From: Neotamlana nanhaiensis
Lineage (GTDB): Bacteria; Bacteroidota; Bacteroidia; Flavobacteriales; Flavobacteriaceae
Reading direction: 5' to 3'
Assembly (NCBI RefSeq): GCF_000943555.1
Contig: NZ_JTDV01000001.1
Location: 496,001-560,000 of the forward strand
DNA length: 64,000 bases
Part shown: one piece after another, positions 30,701 to 39,188 of the stretch
Layout: every line of letters begins with the position of its first letter
How positions within the stretch are numbered: the stretch's first letter is position 1
Program-made: the position numbers and the translations under genes
Notes under the pieces: generated by a model
The model's input: the letters and a program-made list of their open reading frames with translations, nothing else
What the model was told of the DNA's origin: nothing
Database searches by the model: none

Positions 30701-31265
30701 TTAACCTAGCTATAACATTAACACTTTTATGTTTTAATTCTTTCTGCAAGTCTTCAGTACTTAAGCTCAATAATGCTGACGCGTCCTGATTAGATACTTT
30801 TGGCTCTTCCCCTTTGGGGAAGCTGGAAGGGGCATCTGCTTTTTCAACTAAATCATTAATCATGCCTTGTAAACCCAATTCTCTTCCATCATCTGGTGAA
30901 TAAATTCTGGTGATACCGTAATCCATCAATTCCTTAATTTCTGAAGGAAGAATTACACCGCCGCCACCGCCAAAAATTTTGATGTGTCCTGCGCCTTTTT
31001 CATGTAAAAGGTCGTACATGAATTTAAAATACTCGTTATGCCCACCTTGGTACGAGGTTAAAGCTATAGCGTTAACATCTTCTTGTATTGCGGTATTTAC
31101 AACCTCTTCTACACTACGATCATGACCTAAATGAATAACTTCTACGCCTGTTGCTTGTATAATGCGGCGCATAATATTTATAGAAGCATCATGCCCATCA
31201 AAAAGCGATGCTGCGGTTACAATACGTACTTTATGATTTGGTTTGTATGGTAATTGGTGTTTCAT
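27732..31265 (-). CDS. icmF: fused isobutyryl-CoA/methylmalonyl-CoA mutase (IcmF-type)
   Basis: This 1177-residue protein has the IcmF order of domains. First is a B12-binding domain with DGHDAS (H25 as lower cobalt ligand), [10 protein letters not shown] and GGGGG. Next is a MeaB/ArgK-like G-protein domain with Walker [10 protein letters not shown], and last the large mutase domain with [27 protein letters not shown] and the long barrel. It rearranges acyl-CoA carbon skeletons with adenosylcobalamin while the GTPase domain guards the cofactor. Three dispersed repeats are read in frame within its linkers (about residues 145-155, 210-219 and 492-529), which is unusual. Confidence 0.95.
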   Translation of the reverse strand: MKHQLPYKPNHKVRIVTAASLFDGHDASINIMRRIIQATGVEVIHLGHDRSVEEVVNTAIQEDVNAIALTSYQGGHNEYFKFMYDLLHEKGAGHIKIFGGGGGVILPSEIKELMDYGITRIYSPDDGRELGLQGMINDLVEKADAPSSFPKGEEPKVSNQDASALLSLSTEDLQKELKHKSVNVIARLISLAENNHDDFEILSSRLSMNSSPSGRLGGVVLGITGTGGAGKSSLVDELVRRFLIDFPEKTIGIISVDPSKRKTGGALLGDRIRMNAINSPRVYMRSLATRQSNLALSKYVNEAVEVLKAAEYDLIILETSGIGQSDTEIIEHSNVSLYVMTPEFGAATQLEKIDMLDFADLVAINKFDKRGALDALRDVRKQYMRNNNLWDLPQDKLPVFGTIASQFNDPGMNTLYKTVMDKLVENTEADLNSTFEITEQMSEKVFVIPPNRTRYLSEIAESNRDYDSTVEVQVEVAQKLYGIYKTICSVGDVTSSAVEMSFLGKQGLDQDEILKHTSTTLSTGVQDDKKDFIKMLITEFDRVKLNLDPYNWEVITGWKDKVNQYKAPIYSFKVRDKEIKIETHTESLSHLQIPKVALPKYQAWGDILKWTLQENVPGEFPYTSGLYPFKRKGEDPARMFAGEGGPERTNKRFHYVSQGLPAKRLSTAFDSVTLYGNDPDLRPDIYGKIGNAGVSICCLDDAKKLYSGFNLADVKTSVSMTINGPAPMLLGFFMNAAIDQQCEIYIKENGLEKEVETKITKLYKDKGIERPQYHGDLPEGNDGLGLMLLGVTGDQVLPKAVYNDIKKRTIAQVRGTVQADILKEDQAQNTCIFSTEFALRLMGDVQEYFIENNVRNFYSVSISGYHIAEAGANPITQLALTLSNGFTYVEYYLSRGMDINKFGPNLSFFFSNGIDPEYAVIGRVARRIWAKALKHKYGANARAQMLKYHIQTSGRSLHAQEIDFNDIRTTLQALYAIYDNCNSLHTNAYDEAITTPTEESVRRAMAIQLIINNELGLAKNENPLQGAFIIEELTDLVEEAVLVEFDRITDRGGVLGAMETMYQRSKIQEESLYYETLKHNGDFPIIGVNTFLSSKGSPTVLPMEVIRATDEEKQNQIKTLENLHKGNETEDLLKNLQQKAINNENMFEALMEVCKVCSLGQITSALFKVGGQYRRNM
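29681..29790. repeat. dispersed repeat embedded in icmF (copy A)
   Basis: About 110 bp are bounded by TGTCATCC on the left and GATGTGACA on the right. Inside are CTGAGCGTAGTCGAAG and CTCGACTGCGCTCGATG, which are typical flavobacterial intergenic repeat motifs. The frame stays open, giving about 37 codons (residues about 492-529, including [10 protein letters not shown] and [13 protein letters not shown]) between the G-protein and mutase domains. Confidence 0.7.
30611..30637. repeat. short dispersed repeat in icmF (copy B)
   Basis: This 27-bp C-rich stretch has the self-complementary core CTCCCCGAAGGAGAG. It is read in frame as SPSGRLGGV just before the Walker A motif. It stands out from the AT-rich surroundings and belongs to the same type as copy C. 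Confidence 0.6.
30804..30833. repeat. short dispersed repeat in icmF (copy C)
   Basis: Thirty base pairs contain the palindrome TTCCCCTTTGGGGAA and end in GGAAGGGGC. They are read as [10 protein letters not shown] in the linker between the B12-binding and G-protein domains. The pattern of a CCCC/GGGG core plus a GGAAGGGG tail matches copy B. Confidence 0.6.
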
Positions 31266-31406
31266 TGTTAATAAATAATCAGTTTTAGCTTATTGGTTTG
31301 TAAAAAATTCAATAAAACAGAACTTTTACGTAAAATTATTCAAAAAATAAATTTAAACATAGTTTCAAGCGATTTTAATTTAATTTTACCTTTTTAAGCA
31401 AAAAAA

Positions 31407-32261
31407 ATGAACAAAATTACCATCCTTATTCACTGTAACGATCAACCAAATATTATTGCTTCGGTAACAAATTTTATTGTTAAAAATGAAGGCAATATTG
31501 TTTATATTGATCAGTATGTAGATAGAGAGCAAAACATATTTTTTATGCGCTTAGAAAGCGAATTTGCTAGAGAAGATTTTACAACTGATGATTTTAAGGC
31601 TGATTTTAAAGCTTCATTAGCCGATAAGTTTATTATGAAATGGCGCATATACTCATCGGAAGCAAAACCCAAAATGGCAATTTTTGTTTCAAAATACGAC
31701 CATTGTTTATACGATTTATTAGCACGATATAATTCGGACGAATTAAATTTAGAAATTCCGTTTATTATAAGTAATCACAAGGATTTAAAGCATATTGCCG
31801 ATAATTTTAAAATTCCGTTTTATCATATTCCAGTTACTAAAAACACAAAGGCTGAAGCTGAAGCAAAACAACTAGAACTTTTAAAAGCACATAACATCGA
31901 TTTTATAGTATTGGCGCGTTATATGCAAATTGTTTCAAGTAAATTAATTGATGTTTATAAAAACAAGATAATTAACATTCATCATTCGTTTTTACCTGCA
32001 TTTGTAGGCGCGAAACCCTATCATTCTGCATATAAACGTGGTGTAAAAATTATTGGTGCTACAAGCCATTATGTAACCGAAGAGCTCGATGCTGGTCCAA
32101 TTATAGAACAAGATGTAACACGAGTTACCCATGCCCATGCCATAAAAGATTTAATAGCAAAAGGGCGCGATTTAGAAAAAATAGTATTGGCAAACGCAGT
32201 AAAACTACATGCTAACAGAAAAGTAATGGTATTTAACAATAAAACCATAATATTTACTTAA
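31407..32261 (+). CDS. purU: formyltetrahydrofolate deformylase
   Basis: This 284-residue enzyme has an N-terminal ACT domain (about 1-80, start MNKITILIHCNDQPNI) and a C-terminal formyltransferase-fold domain. The catalytic region reads NIHHSFLPAF, with the aspartate in TEELDAGPII. It hydrolyses 10-formyl-THF to formate and THF, balancing one-carbon pools and feeding PurT-type purine synthesis. It is divergent from icmF and apparently monocistronic. Confidence 0.93.
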   Translation: MNKITILIHCNDQPNIIASVTNFIVKNEGNIVYIDQYVDREQNIFFMRLESEFAREDFTTDDFKADFKASLADKFIMKWRIYSSEAKPKMAIFVSKYDHCLYDLLARYNSDELNLEIPFIISNHKDLKHIADNFKIPFYHIPVTKNTKAEAEAKQLELLKAHNIDFIVLARYMQIVSSKLIDVYKNKIINIHHSFLPAFVGAKPYHSAYKRGVKIIGATSHYVTEELDAGPIIEQDVTRVTHAHAIKDLIAKGRDLEKIVLANAVKLHANRKVMVFNNKTIIFT

Positions 32262-32404
32262 TCAACATCTTAACTTACATTAAGTTAAAGTCTTCTTAAC
32301 AAACTTTGAGCTGTCATTTTATAAATTTAGTGACTAATTAATTTTTTATGTGTCTAAACAGACGAAGATTAATAAAAAATTATCCATTAACTAAATTAAA
32401 AAAA

Positions 32405-33499
32405 ATGAAAAAAAATCTATCATTTGGTCTAATGTTATTATTAGGCATTGGCTTTGTTAACGCACAAAGTTTACCTGCGAACCCCGAACCTGGAAAGTGT
32501 TATGTTAAATGTATTACCAAGGATGAATTTAAGGATGTTGAAGAAACTATTGAGGTGTATCCTGCTTACACAAAACTAACGGTAGTTCCAGCAACCTACA
32601 AAACCGTTGAAGAGCGTGTTTTAGTAAAAGAAGCATCAAAAAAGTTTGTTTATGTTCCTGCAACTTATGAAACTGTTGATGTTTCTTATGTAAAAAAAGA
32701 AGGCCGAACAAACTTAGAGGTAATTCCAGCCAGTTTTGGATCAGATTCAAAAACTTTTGAAGTGTATCCAGCTACGTCGGGTTGGGAATATAAAGAAACA
32801 GCTTGCGACTCGCCGAATAAAGAAGATTGTGTTGTTGCTTGTTTTGTAGAATACCCATCGCAATCTAAAGATGTTAGCTTTACAACCTTAGCGAGCGATG
32901 CGAGTACTAAAAATATACCCGTTTCCGAAACGAGTGCCTCATACAAAAAGCGTGTTATAAAAACACCTGCTAGAATGGATGAAATTGAAATTCCTGCCGA
33001 ATACGCTACTATTAAAAAACAAGTATTAGATAAACCTGCAAGTACCACAAGCGTAACAGTTCCTGCAAAAACGCAAACTGTAACCAAAACGGTTTTAGCT
33101 AAAAAAGGAGGTATAACAACCTGGGAAGAAGTAGATTGTGGTTTATTAAGCGCCAATGTTTTACCCATTTTTTATGAGTTAGGAAGCGCTAGAATTACGC
33201 CAGCATCGAAAAAAATTATAGATGAAACTTTATTACCATTATTAAATAGCAAACCTGTAAATATCGAATTAATGTCTCACACAGATTCTAGAGGAAACGA
33301 CGATTTTAACATGTCATTATCACAACAACGTGCCAACTCTGTTGTTAACTACTTAGTATCAAAGGGAATTTCTAGAAATCGTTTAACAGCTAAAGGTTAT
33401 GGCGAAACGCGTTTAGTAAACCGTTGCTCAAATGGTGTAGATTGCTCTGAAGCTGATCATCAAAAAAACAGAAGAACCGAGTTTAGAGTTTTAAACTAG
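32405..33499 (+). CDS. OmpA-family outer membrane protein with repeated VxPA-Y strands
   Basis: This 364-residue protein has a signal peptide (MKKNLSFGLMLLLGIGFVNAQ) and a C-terminal OmpA peptidoglycan-binding domain (about 255-364; HTDSRGNDDFNMSLSQQRA, NRRTEFRVL). The N-terminal 230 residues hold a repeated short motif, such as VYPAYTKLTVVPATYKTVEE, VYVPATYETV and VIPASF, about every 20-25 residues. I do not recognise that part as an eight-strand OmpA barrel. I rejected the ATG at 32348 because it sits 19 codons before the signal peptide. Confidence 0.88.
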   Translation: MKKNLSFGLMLLLGIGFVNAQSLPANPEPGKCYVKCITKDEFKDVEETIEVYPAYTKLTVVPATYKTVEERVLVKEASKKFVYVPATYETVDVSYVKKEGRTNLEVIPASFGSDSKTFEVYPATSGWEYKETACDSPNKEDCVVACFVEYPSQSKDVSFTTLASDASTKNIPVSETSASYKKRVIKTPARMDEIEIPAEYATIKKQVLDKPASTTSVTVPAKTQTVTKTVLAKKGGITTWEEVDCGLLSANVLPIFYELGSARITPASKKIIDETLLPLLNSKPVNIELMSHTDSRGNDDFNMSLSQQRANSVVNYLVSKGISRNRLTAKGYGETRLVNRCSNGVDCSEADHQKNRRTEFRVLN

Positions 33500-33523
33500 G
33501 AACTAATATTAGCAATTAATTAT

Positions 33524-33553
33524 AAAAAGCACCTTAATTAGGGTGCTTTTTTT
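33524..33553. terminator. bidirectional terminator between the OmpA and thioredoxin-fold genes
   Basis: AAAAAGCACC (33524-33533) pairs with GGTGCTTTTT (33542-33551) and has T runs on both strands. The stop codon of the minus-strand gene lies in the loop. Confidence 0.85.
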
Positions 33554-34665
33554 GTTATCTTATAGACTGGATAACTGCCTTTTTTCTTTAAAATTTTTAC
33601 ACCATAATCTTCAAAGTTACTCACCATAAACTCGAAATACTTATAATGAATTTGCCAATCGTGCAGTGAAGCATCTACATAATTTTGACTTAAAATAACA
33701 GGAATATCAATAAGATTCGAAATTTTATACAGCAATTCGTTAAAACTCACATTATCGGCTTGTAATTCGGAGTCTCCAATTAGGAATTTTTGATTATTTC
33801 CTTCCCAATTTATTTGATTATTATCCCAGAAATTAGTTTGATTTAATGAAACACTTAAAATCTCACCACTATCGTCATTAATAGTTTCGCTTAAATTTAA
33901 AGCGTCAAAAATGGTATGCTTCATATTTATAAAGGCATGACTATATTTATTAAAGCGCATAAGGTAATTTATATTATCCAAATTATTAACTACAATTTGT
34001 TTAGTATTAACTTTTAAAACATACCCTAAAATTTGTTGTAAACTGCCGCTTAATGCAATAAAATCATCGTTTTCAAGAATTTGAACAGCAGAAAACGGGG
34101 TAAAGTTTTCTAAAATAGAATAATCGAAATCTTTTGTGTTATTTTCATTTTGATTATTTGAAGTTTCAACATAAGCTTCTATTTTAAAAAAAGAACTTTT
34201 TGAGGCTAACTTTGTATGCTTTTTTAAAAAGGATTCTAGGTGTTGCTTTTTAAAATTTGCAGGATGACCTTCCCAAAGTTTTTCTCCGTTAGCATTAAAT
34301 AAAATACCATGTGGTAAGCTGTAAATGTTATGCTTTTTAAAAGTTTCCCCATCATAATCTATTGCAATTGCCAAATTTATGTCATGTTTAAGTAAAAACT
34401 TAGTTACTACCTCTGGAGTTTCTTGAGTTAAGGATAAAACATAAAAATTTTCGGGAAACTGCTTTTGTAAAGTTTCTAAATATTTCGATACATGAATACA
34501 AGGGTTACACCATGTTGCCCAAAAATCAACAAAAAACAAAGCATTATTATTGCTTTTTGAAAGTTTAGAATCTTGAATATGATGTGATAATTTAATTTGA
34601 CTAAATGCCGATATAGATAAGCAAAAGAAAATGAAGGCTATATATTTGGGAGCAAAGTGATTCAT
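33538..34665 (-). CDS. TlpA-like thioredoxin-fold protein with extra C-terminal domain
   Basis: This protein of about 375 residues begins MNHFAPKYIAFIFF with a signal peptide (cleavage near ISAFS). The thioredoxin-like domain (about 25-150) has the active site WCNPC (C53, C56). The C-terminal 220 residues are a domain I do not recognise. TlpA-like proteins move reducing power to envelope thiols or shape haem maturation. I rejected the ATG at 34695, ten codons before the signal. It is convergent with the OmpA gene through a shared terminator. Confidence 0.85.
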   Translation of the reverse strand: MNHFAPKYIAFIFFCLSISAFSQIKLSHHIQDSKLSKSNNNALFFVDFWATWCNPCIHVSKYLETLQKQFPENFYVLSLTQETPEVVTKFLLKHDINLAIAIDYDGETFKKHNIYSLPHGILFNANGEKLWEGHPANFKKQHLESFLKKHTKLASKSSFFKIEAYVETSNNQNENNTKDFDYSILENFTPFSAVQILENDDFIALSGSLQQILGYVLKVNTKQIVVNNLDNINYLMRFNKYSHAFINMKHTIFDALNLSETINDDSGEILSVSLNQTNFWDNNQINWEGNNQKFLIGDSELQADNVSFNELLYKISNLIDIPVILSQNYVDASLHDWQIHYKYFEFMVSNFEDYGVKILKKKGSYPVYKITKKAP

Positions 34666-34755
34666 TTTATTAATATTTAACTTTATTAATAACAAATACT
34701 GTGCTAAAATAGTATTTAAATATTAAATTTGCCCTTGAAAATAAAACCCAAATCT

Positions 34756-35463
34756 ATGTTACGCAAAATATTATTAGCCGTTTTTGTTTTAAACTTAACT
34801 GCCTGTGCCGAACTACAACAAGTAGTAAACCAACTTCCGCAAGAAAATACAAGTATTGGTAACGAACAAATAGCATCGGGCTTAATTCAAGCATTAAATT
34901 TGGGTATTGATAAACAAGTTACCAAACTAACACAAACCGACGGTTTTTTTAAAAACGAATTGGTTAAAATAACCTTACCAGAAGAATTACAAAAGGTTGA
35001 TAAAGCCTTAAGAGATATTGGATTAAGTAATTTGGCAGATGAAGGCTTAAAAGTATTAAATCGTGCTGCTGAAGACGCCGTAAAAGAAGCTACACCTATT
35101 TTTGTTGATGCTGTAAAAGGTATTACCTTTGCCGATGCAAAAAACATTTTGTTAGGTAACGACGATGCGGCCACGCAATACTTAACTACAAAAACGCAAA
35201 CTTCGCTTTATAACAAATTTCAACCCGTTATTAATAATTCGTTTGCTAAAGTTGGTGCCGATAAAATTTGGACCAACCTAATTACTAAATACAACAACAT
35301 ACCATTTACAAAAAATGTGAACCCAGATTTAACCGATTATGTAACTGGTGAAGCATTAAGTGGTGTTTATAAAATGATTGCCGTTGAAGAAAAAGAAATA
35401 CGCAATAATGTATCGTCTAGAACTACCGATTTATTAAAGCGTGTTTTTGCTTTGCAAGACTAA
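34756..35463 (+). CDS. DUF4197 lipoprotein
   Basis: This protein of about 235 residues has a lipoprotein signal (MLRKILLAVFVLNLTAC) and a helical DUF4197 domain. Landmarks are IASGLIQALNLGIDKQV, the ITFADAKNILLGNDDAATQYL segment and a C-terminal VTGEALSGVYKMIAVEE. Function is unknown; members are exported helical proteins. The upstream TTG at 34729 was rejected because it precedes the signal peptide. Confidence 0.88.
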   Translation: MLRKILLAVFVLNLTACAELQQVVNQLPQENTSIGNEQIASGLIQALNLGIDKQVTKLTQTDGFFKNELVKITLPEELQKVDKALRDIGLSNLADEGLKVLNRAAEDAVKEATPIFVDAVKGITFADAKNILLGNDDAATQYLTTKTQTSLYNKFQPVINNSFAKVGADKIWTNLITKYNNIPFTKNVNPDLTDYVTGEALSGVYKMIAVEEKEIRNNVSSRTTDLLKRVFALQD

Positions 35464-35552
35464 ATAATTAATTTATTGACAGTTGGTTTAAATCACATTT
35501 TTATATTAATAAAAAATAATGTATCTTTAAGTTCTTCTAAACCAACGAACTA

Positions 35553-35756
35553 ATGAATAGAATTGAACTCATCCAGTTGCAGCTAAAAAAACTTAGCCGC
35601 AGACACAAACAGCTATTAGAGCGGGCTTACAACTACAAACAAACCGACTCTGCACTAAGTGATTTTTTTGAATTTAGAGCCATTAAACTCCTAAATAAAA
35701 TGAATCGCCTAAAATATCTTTCCAGAGATTTACACCAAGAACAACCTATGGCATAA
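35553..35756 (+). CDS. small basic helical protein
   Basis: This 67-residue, lysine- and leucine-rich helical protein (start MNRIELIQLQLKKLSRR) has no signal peptide. It resembles small conserved flavobacterial proteins such as the Lacal_2735 type, but I cannot confirm this. It may share a transcript with the 48-residue frame after it, because the next terminator is at 35981. Function unknown. Confidence 0.6.
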   Translation: MNRIELIQLQLKKLSRRHKQLLERAYNYKQTDSALSDFFEFRAIKLLNKMNRLKYLSRDLHQEQPMA

Positions 35757-35833
35757 TTTTTTTGCAATTTTTTAACCATTCGATGACGTCTAATTTAAGG
35801 TTTAACACGTACTTTATTAAAAAGAACGTAATT

Positions 35834-35980
35834 ATGAACACACATTTTTGTAAAGTTGGCAAAATTAAGCCCAACCTAAATAAGTTTTTAAGCTTAAAAG
35901 AACTTGAAACTAAAATTGAAAATTTTGTTGAAGATGTAAGTAAACTTGACTTAAAACAAGCAATCACTAAATTATCTTAA
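35834..35980 (+). CDS. possible 48-residue small protein
   Basis: The frame begins MNTHFCKVGKIKPNLNKF and ends in a helical segment, TKIENFVEDVSKLDLKQAI. A terminator follows directly after the stop codon, which favours a real transcription unit ending here. No homologue comes to mind. A longer in-frame start at 35762 is less likely, since it adds a non-helical stretch. Low certainty. Confidence 0.4.
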   Translation: MNTHFCKVGKIKPNLNKFLSLKELETKIENFVEDVSKLDLKQAITKLS

Positions 35981-36017
35981 CCTGAAAACAGAACAACAAA
36001 CTGTTTTTCAGGTTTTT
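35981..36017 (+). terminator. rho-independent terminator
   Basis: CCTGAAAACAG (35981-35991) pairs with CTGTTTTTCAGG (36001-36012), with one bulged T, followed by TTTTT. It starts immediately after the stop codon of the small frame at 35834. Confidence 0.82.
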
Positions 36018-36080
36018 ATGATTTTGCTTTTTTACATAACAAGACCGCGTACATCATTAACAAAATATAATCTCCTTTCC

Positions 36081-36115
36081 TTATTTCGATATTAACCTAC
36101 CTTTTATCGAAATAA
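36081..36115. repeat. perfect 11-bp inverted repeat, unassigned
   Basis: TTATTTCGATA (36081-36091) and TATCGAAATAA (36105-36115) are exact reverse complements around a 13-nt loop. No T run follows on either strand. It lies about 140 nt before the sensor-kinase-like gene and could be an operator or an RNA hairpin. Confidence 0.5.
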
Positions 36116-36256
36116 AATGTTATGCACGATCAGTTTTTACGATTTTTCTTCACTTAATTAAAATTTAGTCGTAAATTTAATTGATTTCATTTCTCCCTTA
36201 AATCTATATATTGACTTTATTATAAATTAAATTTAAACAAGATTTATAACTATATC

Positions 36257-37816
36257 ATGTACCTAACAACAACTAAACATTTTAGGCATAAAACATTTTT
36301 CGCTTATAAGTTTACAATTTTTGTAACAATAGTTTTAGCGGTATTAAATTTATATTCTTGGTTTACAAACCATATAAATAACTTTTTTACAGGTTATATT
36401 ATTAATGCCAACGCAACAATGAAGCCTGTAACAAGCGTTAGCTTTTTAATATTAACAGTACCTTTTTTTTTAAAAAAAACTCCAACCAAAGTTTTTTTAA
36501 TATTGGGATTTATTATTCAAATCTTGCAATTAATAGGAATAGGCTTAAAAATTGAATTAACTGGTATTTATAGTTTTTCATCTGTGGCAACTATTTTTAT
36601 GTTTTGTTTGGCCTACCTTTCTGCGTTTTTTATTAATATTTCTGCCATTAAAAATTATTTTATTACAACAACTTCTTTACTTTATTTAATTTCTTCATTT
36701 GCCATATTTTTTTACCTATTAAATAAAAATTCGGTATCCTCGTTTTTTGGTTTTGAAAGTTTAAGCTGGAATACTTCAATATTATTTTTTATAAACTCAA
36801 TTGCACTTTTTGAAGTTGTTTTAATGGAAAATGTTCAACAATATAATTTCAAAATTACGCCTTATAAAAAAACCCATCCATATCAATATTTCCCTTATTT
36901 CTTTTTACTTCCTATTCTTGTAATAATGGCTATTTCAACCATAATTTATTACAATGTTATTAGTAAGACTTTAGGTGTTTATATTATTTTCCTGTTTTTA
37001 AATGTTTTAATTTTATTTAGTATTTTCCTTTACACTTTTAGATTTATAGATTTTTTTAAAGTTATTTCTCAAAAATCCAAGGAATTATATAATGCCAATA
37101 AAACCTTAAATAAGGTTAACAACGAAATTCAAGAAAAAAACTTATACCTAGAGGACTTTGCTACTATTACCTCGCATAATTTAAGAGAACCCATAATTGC
37201 CCTAAAAGAATTGCAAAATTATTATAAGGAATCGTTTAAAAATGGAAAATTAAATTTAAGAGAAGTGGAGCAAATGTACCAAAGTAACGTTACTAATTTA
37301 AACTACGGATTAAACTTATTAATTAATTATCACGACTTTATTAAAAACTTAAATAATAAAACTTTAGACAACATTTCGTTTTCTAAAAGCTTAAAAAAAA
37401 CACTAAAATCTCTTGAATACTTAAAACCAACAAATACAACTTTAAACTTTAAACTAAATGCCGATATAAAATTACCAGAAGCACATATAAACAACATATT
37501 TAATAACTTATTAACCAGTTCATATATGTACAATGTTGAGGAAAATGAATTAAAAATTGATATTACAACATATTTAACTCGAAAATATTTTAACATAATT
37601 TATCGCGATAATAGTACCAAATTAAATCAACAAACTACTAATTTAATTATTGACAATACTTCGGAAAAATTAAAGAATTATAATAACGACAGATCCAATA
37701 ATAGTTACGGCTTATATTTTTTAAAACTTTACATTAAGAAGTTAAATGGAAAAATAGATTTGTTTAATAATTCAAATAAAGGGAACCTAATTAGAATAAA
37801 ACTAAACCATGAATAA
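36257..37816 (+). CDS. membrane histidine-kinase-like protein with degenerate ATPase domain
   Basis: This 519-residue protein has about seven to eight membrane helices (about 15-270), a coiled coil (about 275-300) and a HisKA-like segment. The phospho-acceptor motif ITSHNLREPI contains H307. The C-terminal domain sits where a HATPase belongs. Its N-box is weakened (NNLLTSSYMYN), the G1 DxGxG is replaced by YRDNSTK, and the G2 glycines are reduced to SNNSYGLYF. It keeps the histidine but probably binds ATP poorly or not at all. It overlaps the following response-regulator gene by 8 nt, so they form a pair. Confidence 0.85.
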   Translation: MYLTTTKHFRHKTFFAYKFTIFVTIVLAVLNLYSWFTNHINNFFTGYIINANATMKPVTSVSFLILTVPFFLKKTPTKVFLILGFIIQILQLIGIGLKIELTGIYSFSSVATIFMFCLAYLSAFFINISAIKNYFITTTSLLYLISSFAIFFYLLNKNSVSSFFGFESLSWNTSILFFINSIALFEVVLMENVQQYNFKITPYKKTHPYQYFPYFFLLPILVIMAISTIIYYNVISKTLGVYIIFLFLNVLILFSIFLYTFRFIDFFKVISQKSKELYNANKTLNKVNNEIQEKNLYLEDFATITSHNLREPIIALKELQNYYKESFKNGKLNLREVEQMYQSNVTNLNYGLNLLINYHDFIKNLNNKTLDNISFSKSLKKTLKSLEYLKPTNTTLNFKLNADIKLPEAHINNIFNNLLTSSYMYNVEENELKIDITTYLTRKYFNIIYRDNSTKLNQQTTNLIIDNTSEKLKNYNNDRSNNSYGLYFLKLYIKKLNGKIDLFNNSNKGNLIRIKLNHE

Positions 37817-38213
37817 AGTTGCTGTAATTGATGATAATTTACTTTTTAGAAAAATTACCAAACAACTTTTAGTAAATATTGGTTTTAAAGAGTCTAACAT
37901 TATTTTGCTTGAAAACGGAAGAATTGCTATTAACTACATTATCGAAAATATTGAAGATAAGAGCCTTTTGCCAAACATTATTTTATTAGACCTTAACATG
38001 CCTAAAGTTAATGGTTGGGAGTTTATAAATTTACTTCAAAATTTATCAAAAAAATTTAATTATTTGCCTAAGATTTATATCATCACCTCTTCGGTTGATA
38101 CAAAAGATATAGAACGAGCAAAAATTATTAAAGAGGTTAAGTCGTATATTATTAAACCCATAACCTCAAAAGATTTAATTAAGGCATTAAAATTAAAAAC
38201 TCAAGAAAAATAA
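37809..38213 (+). CDS. single-domain (CheY-like) response regulator
   Basis: This 134-residue receiver domain has no output domain. The acidic pair D8-D9 (VIDDN), phosphorylation site D61 (LLDLNMPKVNGWEF), T93 (IITSS) and K116 (IIKPI) are all present, so it should be phosphorylatable. It overlaps the preceding kinase-like gene by 8 nt. With no DNA-binding domain, it must pass on its signal by protein contact. Confidence 0.93.
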   Translation: MNKVAVIDDNLLFRKITKQLLVNIGFKESNIILLENGRIAINYIIENIEDKSLLPNIILLDLNMPKVNGWEFINLLQNLSKKFNYLPKIYIITSSVDTKDIERAKIIKEVKSYIIKPITSKDLIKALKLKTQEK

Positions 38214-38219
38214 ACCCTT

Positions 38220-39029
38220 TTATAGAAGAGCCGCCATATCAATTTGCATTTCTTTAGCTTTTAATGCTGCAGCTTGGGCAAAATCGCTATTTTTTGAAGC
38301 ATAAATAATACCTCTAGACGAGTTAATTAATAAGCCCACGTTTTTAGCCATACCATATTTACAAACGTCTTGTAAATTACCTCCTTGCGCTCCTACCCCT
38401 GGCACTAACAAGAAACTTTCTGGAATAATATCTCTTATTTCGGCCAAATATTCGGCTTTAGTTGCACCAACCACATACATTAAATTTTCGGCATTTTTAT
38501 AGGTTTTCGATACCTTTAAAACTTCTTTATATAATTCGTTTTCATCAATTTTTTTGGTTTGAAAATCGAATGCGCCTTGATTGGATGTTAATGCTAAAAG
38601 AATAGTGTGTTTATCTTTAAAAGCTAAAAAAGGTTCTACCGAGTCTTTTCCCATATAAGGCGCTATGGTAACCGAATCGAAAGCCATATCCTCAAAAAAC
38701 GCTTTCGCATACATAGTACTCGTATTTCCTATATCGCCTCGTTTAGCATCTGCAATTGTAAAAATTTCAGGATAATTTTCATTCAAATAAGCTATGGTTT
38801 TTTGTAACGCTTGCCATCCTCTAATACCATAAGCTTCGTAAAATGCCGTATTTGGTTTATAAGCCACACATAAATGGTGTGTTGCGTCAATAATAGCTTT
38901 ATTAAATGCAAAAATAGGATCGTCCTCTTGTAATAAATGCTCTGGAATTTTATTTAAATCGACATCCAATCCTATACATAAAAAAGACTTCTTTTTTCTA
39001 ATTTCTGAAACGAGTTGTTCTGTTGTCAC
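38220..39029 (-). CDS. pyrF: orotidine 5'-phosphate decarboxylase (type 2 subfamily)
   Basis: This 269-residue enzyme catalyses the last step of UMP synthesis. It shows [14 protein letters not shown] at the N-terminus, the catalytic motif [12 protein letters not shown] and the phosphate-binding PGVGAQGG. Length fits the longer type 2 subfamily rather than the E. coli form. It lies downstream of prfA on the same strand, but repeat R2 separates the two. Its stop is 6 nt from that of the convergent response-regulator gene. Confidence 0.95.
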   Translation of the reverse strand: MTTEQLVSEIRKKKSFLCIGLDVDLNKIPEHLLQEDDPIFAFNKAIIDATHHLCVAYKPNTAFYEAYGIRGWQALQKTIAYLNENYPEIFTIADAKRGDIGNTSTMYAKAFFEDMAFDSVTIAPYMGKDSVEPFLAFKDKHTILLALTSNQGAFDFQTKKIDENELYKEVLKVSKTYKNAENLMYVVGATKAEYLAEIRDIIPESFLLVPGVGAQGGNLQDVCKYGMAKNVGLLINSSRGIIYASKNSDFAQAAALKAKEMQIDMAALL

Positions 39030-39050
39030 TTGTACTATATTTCTAAAAAA

Positions 39051-39181
39051 AGAGGCTGTCTAAAAAGTGTAAAATCTGTCATTCTGAATTCATTTCAGAA
39101 TCTTAACAAATTATTTTCAAAACACATTAGAATCTGAAATAAGTCCAGATTGACAAAAATGTGACTTTTTAGAGAGCCTCT
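39051..39181. repeat. dispersed palindromic repeat R2 (MITE-like)
   Basis: The ends are AGAGGCTGTCTAAAAAG (39051-) and CTTTTTAGAGAGCCTCT (to 39181), near-perfect terminal inverted repeats. The inner arms 39077-39103 and 39129-39155 are imperfect reverse complements of the same family as R1. It sits between prfA and pyrF. Confidence 0.85.
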
Positions 39182-39188
39182 ATTAAAT

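Noticed and set aside
32686-33168. 160-codon open frame antisense to the OmpA gene
   Set aside because: It lies fully inside a well-supported gene, has no homology or signal I recognise, and results from the biased repeats on the sense strand.
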